Below, piece after piece: positions 16,619-24,551 of a DNA stretch of 27,665 nt; the stretch's first letter is position 1; each line of letters opens with the position of its first letter. Origin of the DNA: Flavobacterium sp. (GTDB lineage Bacteria; Bacteroidota; Bacteroidia; Flavobacteriales; Flavobacteriaceae); contig JADKBW010000031.1 in assembly GCA_016714905.1 (NCBI GenBank), forward strand, positions 1 to 27,665, in the 5' to 3' direction. The position numbers were made by a program, and so were the translations under genes. The notes below the pieces were generated by a model. That model searched no databases, was not told the origin of the DNA, and saw nothing but the letters and a program-made list of their open reading frames with translations.

Positions 16619-17389
16619 ATGGCTGTATTTGCAGGTAATTTGAGATATCTGAGGGGAAAGAAGGAGCTATCACAACAAAAGATAGCGGATGCTTTGCGGA
16701 TTAGTAGGGGACAATATCAGAAGTATGAGGATGGCGATTCGGAGGCTCCGTATCAGGTTTTGATTCGTATTTCTAAGTATTATGATGTCACGACCGATTT
16801 GTTGTTGACTGTCGATTTGACCAAAGTCACTTTAGAAAGCATGATGGCTATTGGGCAAAACCGCATGTTACTGCCGATTACGGTTGATGCCGAAAACAAC
16901 GACCGGATTGAAGTGGTTACCCACACGGCCAAAGCGGGTTATCGGAGTGGTTATGCCGATCCGGAATTTATCGGTTCATTGCCTCAAATTTCCCTTTCCT
17001 TTTTAGGCGCCGGGAAGCATCGCGCTTTTCCTGTGGAAGGCGATTCGATGCCGCCGCACGAAGACGGTTCTTTTATTGTTGCCAAGTACGTTGAAAAACT
17101 AGGAGATATTCTGGATGGTAAGACTTATATTGTGATTACCAAGGAAGACGGCATAGTTTACAAACGCTTGAACAAGAACGGTAAGAATTCACTGTTGTTA
17201 AATTCTGACAATACGTTTTACGAGCCTTATACCGTCAAGGCTTCGGAGGTTTTGGAGGTTTGGGAATATGTGTGCAATATTGGTAGAAGCGACCGCAAGA
17301 CGGAATTTAGTCCGGATCATGTGACTTCGTTGTTGATGGAAATGCGCAGTGAACTCCGAGAAGTGAAAGCCAAAATGAATAACGCTTAA
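16619..17389 (+). CDS. LexA-like XRE/S24 autocleaving repressor
   Basis: 256 residues from the ATG at 16619. An upstream start at 16589 would read through the predicted operator and is rejected. Residues 5-65 form an XRE helix-turn-helix (LSQQKIADALRISRGQYQKY). The C-terminal S24 peptidase domain has the cleavage site A106-G107 (TAKAGYRS), the nucleophile S143 (EGDSMPPHEDGS) and the general base K182 (VYKRLNK). In the LexA/UmuD family, RecA filaments trigger self-cleavage and release the repressor from DNA. It is divergent from dinB, and its stop codon overlaps the decayed SRAP end at 17386, showing that SRAP once lay tail to tail with it. It most likely controls dinB, dnaE and SRAP. Confidence 0.92.
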   Translation: MAVFAGNLRYLRGKKELSQQKIADALRISRGQYQKYEDGDSEAPYQVLIRISKYYDVTTDLLLTVDLTKVTLESMMAIGQNRMLLPITVDAENNDRIEVVTHTAKAGYRSGYADPEFIGSLPQISLSFLGAGKHRAFPVEGDSMPPHEDGSFIVAKYVEKLGDILDGKTYIVITKEDGIVYKRLNKNGKNSLLLNSDNTFYEPYTVKASEVLEVWEYVCNIGRSDRKTEFSPDHVTSLLMEMRSELREVKAKMNNA

Positions 17390-17448
17390 TCAGCCGGAAA
17401 TCCAATAATAGATGGTTCTTAGTGCCTAGCCAAGCGTTACTAGTAAGC
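17386..17448 (-). pseudogene. Remnant of a SRAP gene 3' end
   Basis: The sequence from 17386 matches the intact SRAP 3' end at 18165 in two collinear blocks. TAATCAGCCGGAAA and the bases after it match over 31 positions with three differences. The block holding TCTTAG and CTAGCCA matches over 28 positions with about four differences, after an internal deletion of some 35 bases. On the minus strand it still decodes as NAWLG, then LLLDFPAD and a stop that overlaps the repressor stop codon. It is the left-hand direct repeat flanking the Fic gene. Confidence 0.85.
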
Positions 17449-17569
17449 GTACCGAAACCAGAAATAAACACAAATCAATATTGACAAAAAAGTAGTCAGT
17501 TTTTAAGTAAATGATAAACTTTTAAAGTATTTTTGACAATAAACAGATAGATTAAAAATCTGATTTTAT

Positions 17570-18127
17570 ATGAAGAATATTGATAAAGAAAGTTTAGAAA
17601 ATGCTTATCGTTTGTTTGAATCAAATGATATTGATAAAATCGAAATTGGAACCACAAAAGGTTTAAAAGAAATTCATCAATATTTATTTGATGGATTATA
17701 TGATTTTGCTGGAAAAGTTAGAACTCTAAACATTTCAAAAGGCGGTTTTAGATTTGCTAATGCATTGTATTTAAACGAAATATTAGTAAAAATCGAGCAA
17801 ATGCCCGAAAACAGTTTCGAAGAAATTATCGCAAAATATATTGAAATGAATATTGCTCATCCATTTTTGGAAGGAAATGGAAGAACAATGAGAATTTGGC
17901 TCGATATGATTTTAAAAGCTAGACTAAGAAAATTAGTGAATTGGCAATTTGTAGATAAATCACTTTACTTACAAGCAATGGAAAGAAGCCCGATCAACGA
18001 TTTGGAATTAAGAACTTTGCTTGGTCAAAACTTAACTGACGAAATTGACAACAGAGAAGTCATCTTTAAAGGAATTGAACAGTCCTATTATTATGAAGGT
18101 TATAAGAAAGAAGATGATGAACAATAG
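17570..18127 (+). CDS. fic: Class III Fic AMP-transferase, self-inhibited
   Basis: 185 residues. The active-site motif is HPFLEGNGRTMR (97-108), the full HPFx(D/E)GNGRxxR consensus, with catalytic H97. The flap ISKGGFRFANALYL lies upstream. Near the C-terminus SYYYEG (S172, E176, G177) matches the inhibitory (S/T)xxxE(G/N) helix of class III Fic proteins, and the whole chain resembles Neisseria meningitidis Fic, which adenylylates DNA gyrase. Class III proteins need no separate antitoxin; activity depends on oligomer state and autoadenylylation. Codons are more AT-rich than in the flanking genes. A TATTTTTG box at 17528-17535 could serve as a -7 element. The gene sits between two copies of the SRAP 3' end, which marks it as an insertion. 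Confidence 0.93.
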   Translation: MKNIDKESLENAYRLFESNDIDKIEIGTTKGLKEIHQYLFDGLYDFAGKVRTLNISKGGFRFANALYLNEILVKIEQMPENSFEEIIAKYIEMNIAHPFLEGNGRTMRIWLDMILKARLRKLVNWQFVDKSLYLQAMERSPINDLELRTLLGQNLTDEIDNREVIFKGIEQSYYYEGYKKEDDEQ

Positions 18128-18164
18128 TAATAAATAAAACGCCTACTGGTAACAGCCGTCACGC

Positions 18165-18803
18165 CTAATCAGCCGGAAACCCAATAATCGACGGTTGGTA
18201 TTTCGGGAAGGCAAAGTCCATCGGATGATTCTTAGCGTCTAGCCACGCGTTTTCATCGCTATGTTTTATTAGAATCGGCATTCTTTGATCGCCTTCGCTT
18301 TCTTTACGGTTGTGGATGTATTTCATTTGGGCATCGGCCTCGGTCGTGACGATGCTGTAGGTGTTCCAAACTGAACCGTTTTTGTCTTGCCAGCTGTTGT
18401 AGATTCCCGCCAAACAGAATAATTCCTGTTCTTGTGAATTGATTTGGTATTTGGTTTTTGATTTGCCTGTTGCGTCATTCCAATGATAATCATAATAAGC
18501 CGAGACAATGACCAAGCAACGTTTGTTGATGGAAGGCGCAAAGGACGGTTTTTCCTCTAACGTTTCTACTCGGGCGTTGAGCGTACTTTTCCTAAAATCT
18601 TTATCGCGGTTGGTGGGCAGCAATCCCCAAGTAAAATTAGTCGTGATGATTTCGGGTTTGTTATCCAGTATGATCGGAAGATTAGGATAACTGAATCCAT
18701 TGATGAAGTCTGAGGTGAACACGTTCTCCTTATGATCGACGTTTTTGTTGAAGAAGTCGGTGATTTCAATAGTTAGTTTACTTTGTTGGACGTAGTAGCA
18801 CAT
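18165..18803 (-). CDS. SRAP-domain protein (HMCES/YedK type), abasic-site DNA crosslinker
   Basis: 212 residues from the ATG at 18803. The start is fixed by the family: cysteine 2 of MCYYV must become N-terminal after methionine removal to bond with an abasic site in single-stranded DNA. Other hallmarks are TLNARVET (asparagine near the active site), RCLVIVSAYYDY (aspartate where most relatives have the GFYEW glutamate) and IHNRK followed by a seven-residue spacer and RMPILI. SRAP genes are often found with SOS polymerase genes, as here. The reading frame is open upstream into the ATPase gene, but a fused product would lack the N-terminal cysteine. A heptamer repeat forms the leader. Transcribed away from the ATPase start, toward the Fic gene. 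Confidence 0.9.
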   Translation of the reverse strand: MCYYVQQSKLTIEITDFFNKNVDHKENVFTSDFINGFSYPNLPIILDNKPEIITTNFTWGLLPTNRDKDFRKSTLNARVETLEEKPSFAPSINKRCLVIVSAYYDYHWNDATGKSKTKYQINSQEQELFCLAGIYNSWQDKNGSVWNTYSIVTTEADAQMKYIHNRKESEGDQRMPILIKHSDENAWLDAKNHPMDFAFPKYQPSIIGFPAD

Positions 18804-21425
18804 GGGTTGTATGTTGTAAGTTGTAAGTTGTAGGTTGTAGGTTGTTGGTTTTCTGTTGCAAGATGGCAAAGTTCCTGGCGTCAAAATTAAACAAGCACTT
18901 TTATTATCTTCTTTTTTTATCCATTTTTCCATTTCAACAGCATGAAATAGGATAACTGCACCTCCTATGCAGATTCCGAGTTCCGTCAATGTTAATGGTT
19001 GTGTTTTGAAAATAGCATTCATAAACGGCAAATAGACCACCGCCATTTGCAACAGGAATGTCAATAAGACAGAAAGAAGTAGAGCAGGATTACTAAAGAA
19101 ACCTTGTTTATACAAAAATGTGCGGTCACTACGAACGGCTAAAACATGCCCAAGTTGTGACATCGCAAGCACCGTGAATACCATCGTTTGCCAATGCGCT
19201 AATTGATGGTGAATCGTCCACGCTTGTATACCCAAGGTAATGCCTGCCATCAATAGTCCGACCCAGACTACATGAAATCCAACCCCATCCGAAAACAAGC
19301 TTTCGGTAGTTGCACGCGGTGGCCGATTCATGATATGCACTTCGGCTTTTTCATTGGCTAGTGCCAAGGCCGGTAAGGCATCGGTGATAAGATTAATCCA
19401 AAGGATGTGAATAGGCAAAAGTGGTATTGGCATTCCCATCAAAGGAGCGAGGAAGATTGTCCAAATTTCTGCGCCATTACAAGTCAACATATACTTGACG
19501 AATTTTCGAATATTGTCAAAAATGCGTCTACCTTCCTTGACTGCTTTTACAATTGTTGCGAAGTGATCATCCAATAATACGATATCCGCAGATTCCTTAC
19601 TGACATCAGTCCCATTGATACCCATAGCTACTCCAATATTTGCGGCTTTTAGTGAAGGAGCATCGTTTACGCCATCTCCAGTCATAGCAACAAAATGGCC
19701 TTTGGCCTGCAGGGTCTTAACAATATATAGTTTTTGATCAGGTGATACTCGAGCATATACGGATACTTTTTCGACTTGGGTCTTGAACGTTTCCTCGTTT
19801 AAATGTTCCAATTCGGTGCCAGTTAACACCAAGTCTCCATCTTCTAAAATACCAATTTCCCTGGCAATTGACTTTGCTGTCGCGGGGTGGTCTCCCGTAA
19901 TCATGACCGTTTTGATACCCGCTGTTTTGCATTCGGCAATGGCTGCTTTTACCTCTTCTCTCGGTGGGTCAATAAGTCCGACGATCCCAGCAAGTGTTAA
20001 TGCCCTTTCCATCTCGGCATCAGCGCCTGGTTGCTTGTCAATAATTTTAAAAGCATACGCTAAAACCCGTTTGCCTTCATGAGCCCATTGATTGCCATAA
20101 TATTCTAATTCTTTTTTGTCATCATCATTCTGAAGAGCGCTGGAAAGTGCTTCTATTGACCCTTTTGTTATAACCAGTAATTGTCCTTCATAATCGTGTA
20201 CGGTTGTCATGCATTTCCGATCTGAATCAAAAGGTAATTCTCTCAGGCGTTGGTATCTTTCCGTCAGACTAACACAGTCGAGATAACTACTTGTTGTCAG
20301 TACATTTTGCACCAAAGCCAACTCGGTAGATTCTCCGAAGGGCTTCTGATTTTCGTCAAACTTAATGTCGTGATTTAACGCCATACACGTGGACAATAAG
20401 GAATTTGCTTCCTGTTTGTTTACCACGTCCATTTTATTTTGTGTGAGCGTTCCAGTTTTGTCGCTACAAATAAAATTTACGGATCCCAGTGTTTCTACCG
20501 CTGGTAAATTGCGCACTAATGCCTGTTTTTTGGCTAATCTTGCAGCACCTTGAGCGAGCGCTATTGTAATCAAAGCAGGAAGTGCTTCGGGAATAGCGGC
20601 AACGGCAAGACTGATTGATAACAATAGGAGTTTGAAAGGTTCTTCGCCTCGCAAGTAACCCGTCACGAACAGGACGAAACAAATTAGCATAATAATGTAG
20701 GAAAGCTTCTTGCTGAATTGATTCATGCGCATTTTCAAAGGCGTGTTTCCCTCTTTTTCTTGTAGAAGACCCGCAATTCTGCCTAATTCGGTATTCATCC
20801 CTGTGGCGACTACGACACCAATCGCTCTGCCTGCTGTGACCATTGTTCCTTTAAACGCCATATTGATTTGGTCGCCGAGAGGAATGTCTTGTTCAAGTAA
20901 TACTGTATTTGTTTTGTCGATGGGAACCGATTCTCCAGTCAATGATGATTCATCAACTCGGAGACCATGTGTTTCTAATAATCTCAAATCTGCAGGGACG
21001 ATATTTCCCGCTTCGATAATTACAATATCGCCCGGCACCAATACCGTCGACGACATCACCACAAGGTTTTCGTTACGCAAAACTGTTGCTTGAGCAATGG
21101 CCATTTTTTTTAGTAACGCTAGTGCTTTTTCAGCTTGATACTCTTGAAAAAAACCAACCGTTGCATTAAGAATCACAATAACCAGAATGATAATGGTATC
21201 AATCGTATCTCCCAAAAAGCCTAATAAGATAGCGACTGCTATCAATATTAAAATCATGAAATCTTTGAATTGGCTCAGAAACAGCGACCACAGAGAGGTT
21301 TTCTTTCCCTCACGAAATTCGTTCAATCCAAATTTTATTTGACGCTTTTCGGCTTCGTGGCTTGTTAAACCCAACTTAGAAGTTTCGAGATCTGCAAGCG
21401 TTTTTTCGATAGTTTGGTTGTACAT
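18165..21425 (-). CDS. P-type (Ca2+-like, P2) ATPase; frame runs on into SRAP
   Basis: The ATPase proper covers about residues 1-835 of the open frame. It shows the actuator motif SLTGESVPIDKT, the membrane motif PEALP, the phosphorylation site DKTGTLTQNKM near residue 320, MITGDHPATA and GDGVNDAPSLKAA, and ten membrane helices in the usual arrangement. It exports a cation, most likely Ca2+, from the cytoplasm. After EMEKWIKKED the frame continues through heptamer repeat into SRAP, giving a 1086-residue open frame. The T run at 18912-18918 is seven long; with six, the ATPase would end at a TAA at 18887-18889 (WIKKKIIKVLV), which is a more normal C-terminus. Its start overlaps the AI-2E permease gene by 61 bases. 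Confidence 0.92.
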   Translation of the reverse strand: MYNQTIEKTLADLETSKLGLTSHEAEKRQIKFGLNEFREGKKTSLWSLFLSQFKDFMILILIAVAILLGFLGDTIDTIIILVIVILNATVGFFQEYQAEKALALLKKMAIAQATVLRNENLVVMSSTVLVPGDIVIIEAGNIVPADLRLLETHGLRVDESSLTGESVPIDKTNTVLLEQDIPLGDQINMAFKGTMVTAGRAIGVVVATGMNTELGRIAGLLQEKEGNTPLKMRMNQFSKKLSYIIMLICFVLFVTGYLRGEEPFKLLLLSISLAVAAIPEALPALITIALAQGAARLAKKQALVRNLPAVETLGSVNFICSDKTGTLTQNKMDVVNKQEANSLLSTCMALNHDIKFDENQKPFGESTELALVQNVLTTSSYLDCVSLTERYQRLRELPFDSDRKCMTTVHDYEGQLLVITKGSIEALSSALQNDDDKKELEYYGNQWAHEGKRVLAYAFKIIDKQPGADAEMERALTLAGIVGLIDPPREEVKAAIAECKTAGIKTVMITGDHPATAKSIAREIGILEDGDLVLTGTELEHLNEETFKTQVEKVSVYARVSPDQKLYIVKTLQAKGHFVAMTGDGVNDAPSLKAANIGVAMGINGTDVSKESADIVLLDDHFATIVKAVKEGRRIFDNIRKFVKYMLTCNGAEIWTIFLAPLMGMPIPLLPIHILWINLITDALPALALANEKAEVHIMNRPPRATTESLFSDGVGFHVVWVGLLMAGITLGIQAWTIHHQLAHWQTMVFTVLAMSQLGHVLAVRSDRTFLYKQGFFSNPALLLSVLLTFLLQMAVVYLPFMNAIFKTQPLTLTELGICIGGAVILFHAVEMEKWIKKEDNKSACLILTPGTLPSCNRKPTTYNLQLTTYNIQPMCYYVQQSKLTIEITDFFNKNVDHKENVFTSDFINGFSYPNLPIILDNKPEIITTNFTWGLLPTNRDKDFRKSTLNARVETLEEKPSFAPSINKRCLVIVSAYYDYHWNDATGKSKTKYQINSQEQELFCLAGIYNSWQDKNGSVWNTYSIVTTEADAQMKYIHNRKESEGDQRMPILIKHSDENAWLDAKNHPMDFAFPKYQPSIIGFPAD
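18804..18850. repeat. Heptamer repeat before the SRAP start codon, copy 4
   Basis: Units GTTGTAT, GTTGTAA (twice), GTTGTAG (twice) and GTTGTTG directly precede the SRAP ATG. Read in the open frame from upstream they encode KPTTYNLQLTTYNIQP, a low-complexity linker with no expected function, joining the ATPase frame to SRAP. Confidence 0.88.
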
Positions 21426-22507
21426 ATTTTTCGGATGTGAAGCGCGGAGTGTTTGGATATCAGGCTCCTAATAGTTCTGAAATGAATTTTAACTTTGGGA
21501 CTGCGACTCGCTATTAGTTTTAGTATGCTAACCATTGGAATAAAGAGTATCATTCCCGCCGCTCCCCACAGCATGCCACCGAGAATTATCACAATAAGTA
21601 TTATCAAAGTATTTATTTTAAGGTTTTTGCCTACGATATAGGGGAAGATGAAATAGGCTTCCAAGATTTGAACAAAAGCAAACCAGACAATGACCGCTAC
21701 GGAATACCAAACGGAGTCATAAGCGATCCAAACAGCAGTAATGGGAAGTAATGAAGCGATCATGATTCCGACATATGGGATGAAGGTAAGCACGGACGCC
21801 AAAAAGCCAAATAAGAACGGATTAGGCGCACCTATTATCGCCAATCCAACACTATTGAGTGTCCCAACAATAAGATAAATTAGTGCCATGCCTTTGACGA
21901 AATTGTAGTAGGATTGAATTGTATCAGTTACAATTTCGCGAAGGGAACTGCGACTTTCGTTGGGAAAAAAATGATAGAGTGTATTCATTAACTTGTTTCT
22001 ATACAGCAAAATGAGAAAAGAGAAAATGGGAACCATAATCATAAAGAAAGAAATTTTGGAAAGCGAGGAAACCGTTCCGCTTGAGGCTTTATAAAGATTG
22101 TTTCCTGTACTGTTGATTAAATTTTGTGTTATTTCCTCTTGTAGTTCTTTACTTAAGCCTAGATTTTCAGCTAGAAACAGATGGAAGCTTTGCAAGGCCT
22201 CGATCAACTTGGGTTTGATATCGGCCATTTCATGGAAATGTTCTAAAAGGAATGCGATAACTAAATAGCCTAGACCAGTGAAAACAAGAATCATTAATAC
22301 TAATGGCAAGCCGATAGCAATGGTGCGGTTGATACCATGATTTTCCATCCAATGGCAAATAGGATAAAGTATGAAGCTAATCAAGAATGCAAAAGCAAGT
22401 GGTATGAAAAGTGATTTGCCAAGATATAGTAGTAAGGCTAGCAAAATAATGCCTTCTAAAATAATTACAAAGGACTTTAATTTACTTGAAGGCGGTAGCT
22501 GATCCAT
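21365..22507 (-). CDS. AI-2E family (PerM/TqsA-like) permease
   Basis: 380 residues with about eight membrane helices and the family's central hydrophilic region (residues 85-150, helical). Recognisable signatures include IYLIVGTLNSVGLAIIGAPN, PFLFGFLASVLTFIPYVG, YFIFPYIVGKNLKINTL and ILGGMLWGAAGMILFIP. Family members export autoinducer-2, indole or ions; the substrate here cannot be told. The last 20 or so residues (from 21425 down) overlap the ATPase start in another frame, so the two genes are coupled. The tail after SPKVKIHF is basic and unusual, so a small frameshift near the end is possible. Confidence 0.88.
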   Translation of the reverse strand: MDQLPPSSKLKSFVIILEGIILLALLLYLGKSLFIPLAFAFLISFILYPICHWMENHGINRTIAIGLPLVLMILVFTGLGYLVIAFLLEHFHEMADIKPKLIEALQSFHLFLAENLGLSKELQEEITQNLINSTGNNLYKASSGTVSSLSKISFFMIMVPIFSFLILLYRNKLMNTLYHFFPNESRSSLREIVTDTIQSYYNFVKGMALIYLIVGTLNSVGLAIIGAPNPFLFGFLASVLTFIPYVGIMIASLLPITAVWIAYDSVWYSVAVIVWFAFVQILEAYFIFPYIVGKNLKINTLIILIVIILGGMLWGAAGMILFIPMVSILKLIASRSPKVKIHFRTIRSLISKHSALHIRKICTTKLSKKRLQISKLLSWV

Positions 22508-23329
22508 AGACTTGCAATTAATTTTTTCTGTGAAAATCGACTGTTTTTTTATCGTTCAAAAAGGAATTCTGATTTTAAAAGTCACCTTGTTTTTTTATTT
22601 AGAAGCACTTCAAACACAAAACAAAAAATATTCTCAGATGGTGACTAATCAAAACAAACTTGTTTTACGAATAGTACATTAAAAGTAGTAAATCTTTTGA
22701 ACTTTTGTAAAGAAAAAACCGCAAAGTCTGGCGACGTTTGCGGATTTACTGCACGAAAGTATGATGTTTGCGTTTTTTAAAGTGCTGTTTTTTTTTGAAA
22801 TGAATCCGGCGAGTATGAAAATAATCAAAAAATTTTTTAGATCAATGCGGAAGGCAAGATCAAAGATCATTGACCAAATTCAAGGTGCGAGTTGCGGGAT
22901 TAGTGGATTATTCATTGGATCAAGGCTTTAATTTGTTAAGTTTCAGATCCGGTGTTGTGCGAGTCGGGGAGGAACCCGCCCCCCCCCCCCCTTCCCCCCC
23001 CCCCCCAAACCCCGCGTTTTTCTGCTATTTTATTGCGAAAGCAATACATTCAATAAAACTTGATGTTTATCTTCAGATTGGAGTGTGTAGAGTCGGGGAG
23101 AGTCGAACCTACTCAAAATTACCAATGTTTTCGGGGCTTTTAATCGGACGCATTGCAATACTAACCGAATTGGCACCTCGTATTTTGTAATAAAATAGCG
23201 TAAATCTTGATGCGTAAATTTACAAATTTGTCTCTGACTTTGCAACTTATTTGAACTCTTATTTAAACATGTTAATGAACATGTTAATGTTCTACACACT
23301 TTGGTTTTGGACTTGAATTCCCTGTTTTT
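22508..23329. other. Non-coding stretch with tRNA-3'-end-like remnants
   Basis: No convincing protein gene. An inverted repeat (CCGCAAA and TTTGCGG, around 22719-22744) lies upstream of the permease. Two similar segments, at about 22941-22976 (TTCAGATCC then GAGTCGGGGAGGAACC) and 23075-23107 (TTCAGATTGG then GAGTCGGGGAGAGTCGAACC), resemble the 3' half of tRNA genes read on the minus strand. After the second, CGAATTGGCACC is D-arm-like, but neither the acceptor nor the anticodon stem pairs. They look like decayed tRNA or attachment-site sequences rather than working genes. Confidence 0.35.
22979..23006. repeat. Interrupted poly-C tract, C13-TT-C13
   Basis: Two runs of 13 cytosines separated by TT in an AT-rich genome, inside the first tRNA-like segment. 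The tract could be a slippage-prone spot or an assembly artefact. Open frames across it (runs of proline) are spurious. Confidence 0.9.
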
Positions 23330-23533
23330 TCATCCAACAATACAACGAACTACATGTTCTATTTGTAAACCAGTATACTCGCAAAATTCTTCAATAGAAA
23401 CTAAATGATGCGGTTCTTTATTGAAGTGCTTTTTGATCTTTATCAAATACAATCTTGCTTGTAAATACCTTTTTCCTGTAATACGCTGCACATCTTTTGG
23501 ATAGATACATACTCTAGTACTATTCGATATCAC
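23330..23533 (-). CDS. Small DNA-binding-like protein, 67 residues
   Basis: Starts at a GTG (23533), as a stop lies two codons upstream and no ATG is available. The sequence TRVCIYPKDVQRITGKRYLQARLYLIKIKKHFNKEPH matches small proteins I recall as frequent in Bacteroidota, often near mobile or strain-specific DNA. The layout (YPKDVQ, a K/R-rich helix, then an L-SIEEFCEYTGL segment resembling a recognition helix) suggests a compact helix-turn-helix. It stands alone, divergent from the operon at 23794. A regulatory role for that operon is conceivable but not shown. Confidence 0.65.
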   Translation of the reverse strand: MISNSTRVCIYPKDVQRITGKRYLQARLYLIKIKKHFNKEPHHLVSIEEFCEYTGLQIEHVVRCIVG

Positions 23534-23793
23534 TTTTACTCATTTTCATACACTATCCATGCCTTTGACTAGGCTTTGGTGTACTTCATCTGTGTCGCAA
23601 AATTTAGCCAAAATTTTACATATTCTAAAATGAGGTAGATGTAAATGTATGTTTTAGAATGGTTTGTATGTAGGTGGTTTTGAATTGTCTTTCTGAAGGG
23701 GAAATATTTGCTCTAATCTTTCGAGGATTAGTTGCAACGATTATCGAAATGAAGTGATTATGAAAAGGAGTATTAATTGAAATTTTAGAAATT

Positions 23794-24550
23794 ATGGCAA
23801 GACAGAAAGGCATAATTAAATTGAAAGGTACTATCGGGGATATTACCTTTTATAAAACCCAAGACGGGCACCTTGCTCGTGAGAAGGGTGGCATTGAAGC
23901 GAGCCGAATTAAAAGTGATCCTGCGTTTCAAAGAACACGTGAGAATGGTTCTGAGTTCGGGAGAGCTGGAAAAGCCGGCAAGATTTTGCGAACTGCTATG
24001 AGAGCATTACTGCTTAATTCTGCTGATGGTAGAATGGTGAGTCGTCTGACTCAAGCAAATGGTGAAAGTAATTCAAGCGGACTTGGTTAATGAGCGTGGA
24101 TTACGAAACGTGATTGATGGGGAAGCGGAATTGCTGTTAGGCTTTGAGTTTAACATTCGTGGGAAATTGGGAACGAGTTTGTATGCGCCTTTTGTGAGCG
24201 CAATTGACAGACCTGGTGGAAAGATCACTATGGACATTGATCCATTTGTTCCGACGAACATGATTGCGGCGCCATCGGGCACTACGCACTACAAAATTGT
24301 TTCTGCGGGAGCAGAAGTTGATTTTGAAGCGGAAGTGTTTGTAGTGGCCTCAGCAGAAACTGCTATCCTACCTTGGGATGCAGCGTTGACCGCGGTTGTA
24401 AACCATGTTCATAACGTGACTCCTGCTAGCACCAAACCTTTGTTTGTGGCTTTGGGTATTGAGTTTTACCAAGAGGTAAACGGGCAAATGTATTCGTTGA
24501 AAAACGGTGCTTTTAACCCATTGGCATTGGTGAAAGTTAGTGGCTTGTAG
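23794..24550 (+). CDS. Conserved flavobacterial protein of unknown function (frameshifted), 251 residues when repaired
   Basis: The first frame (MARQKGIIKLKGTIGDITFY) ends at 24090 after a meaningless tail. From 24060 a second frame, MVKVIQADLVNERGLRNVID, continues without a gap to 24550. Removing one A from the run at 24057-24059 joins RLTQA to MVKVIQAD, and the repaired length is an exact multiple of three. The protein opens with a short strand-rich segment and a charged segment (DPAFQRTRENGSEFGRAGKAGK); the second half is beta-rich (GKLGTSLYAPF, MIAAPSGTTHYKI). I recall similar proteins in other flavobacteria but no assigned function. It is the first gene of a tight five-gene operon; the next gene starts two bases after its stop. 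Confidence 0.8.
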
Positions 24551-24551
24551 A

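Noticed and set aside
22679..22870. Minus-strand open frame of 63 codons
   Set aside because: Low-complexity, AT-driven, no family pattern, and placed in a leader-like intergenic region.
22870..23190. Plus-strand open frame of 106 codons with a proline run
   Set aside because: It exists only because the poly-C tract has no stop codons; the rest has no protein-like features and overlaps tRNA-like sequence.
23070..23190. Possible tRNA gene on the minus strand
   Set aside because: It has a TTCGA loop, a D-arm-like part and a TTAA stretch, but acceptor, T and anticodon stems do not pair, so it is not called as a tRNA.
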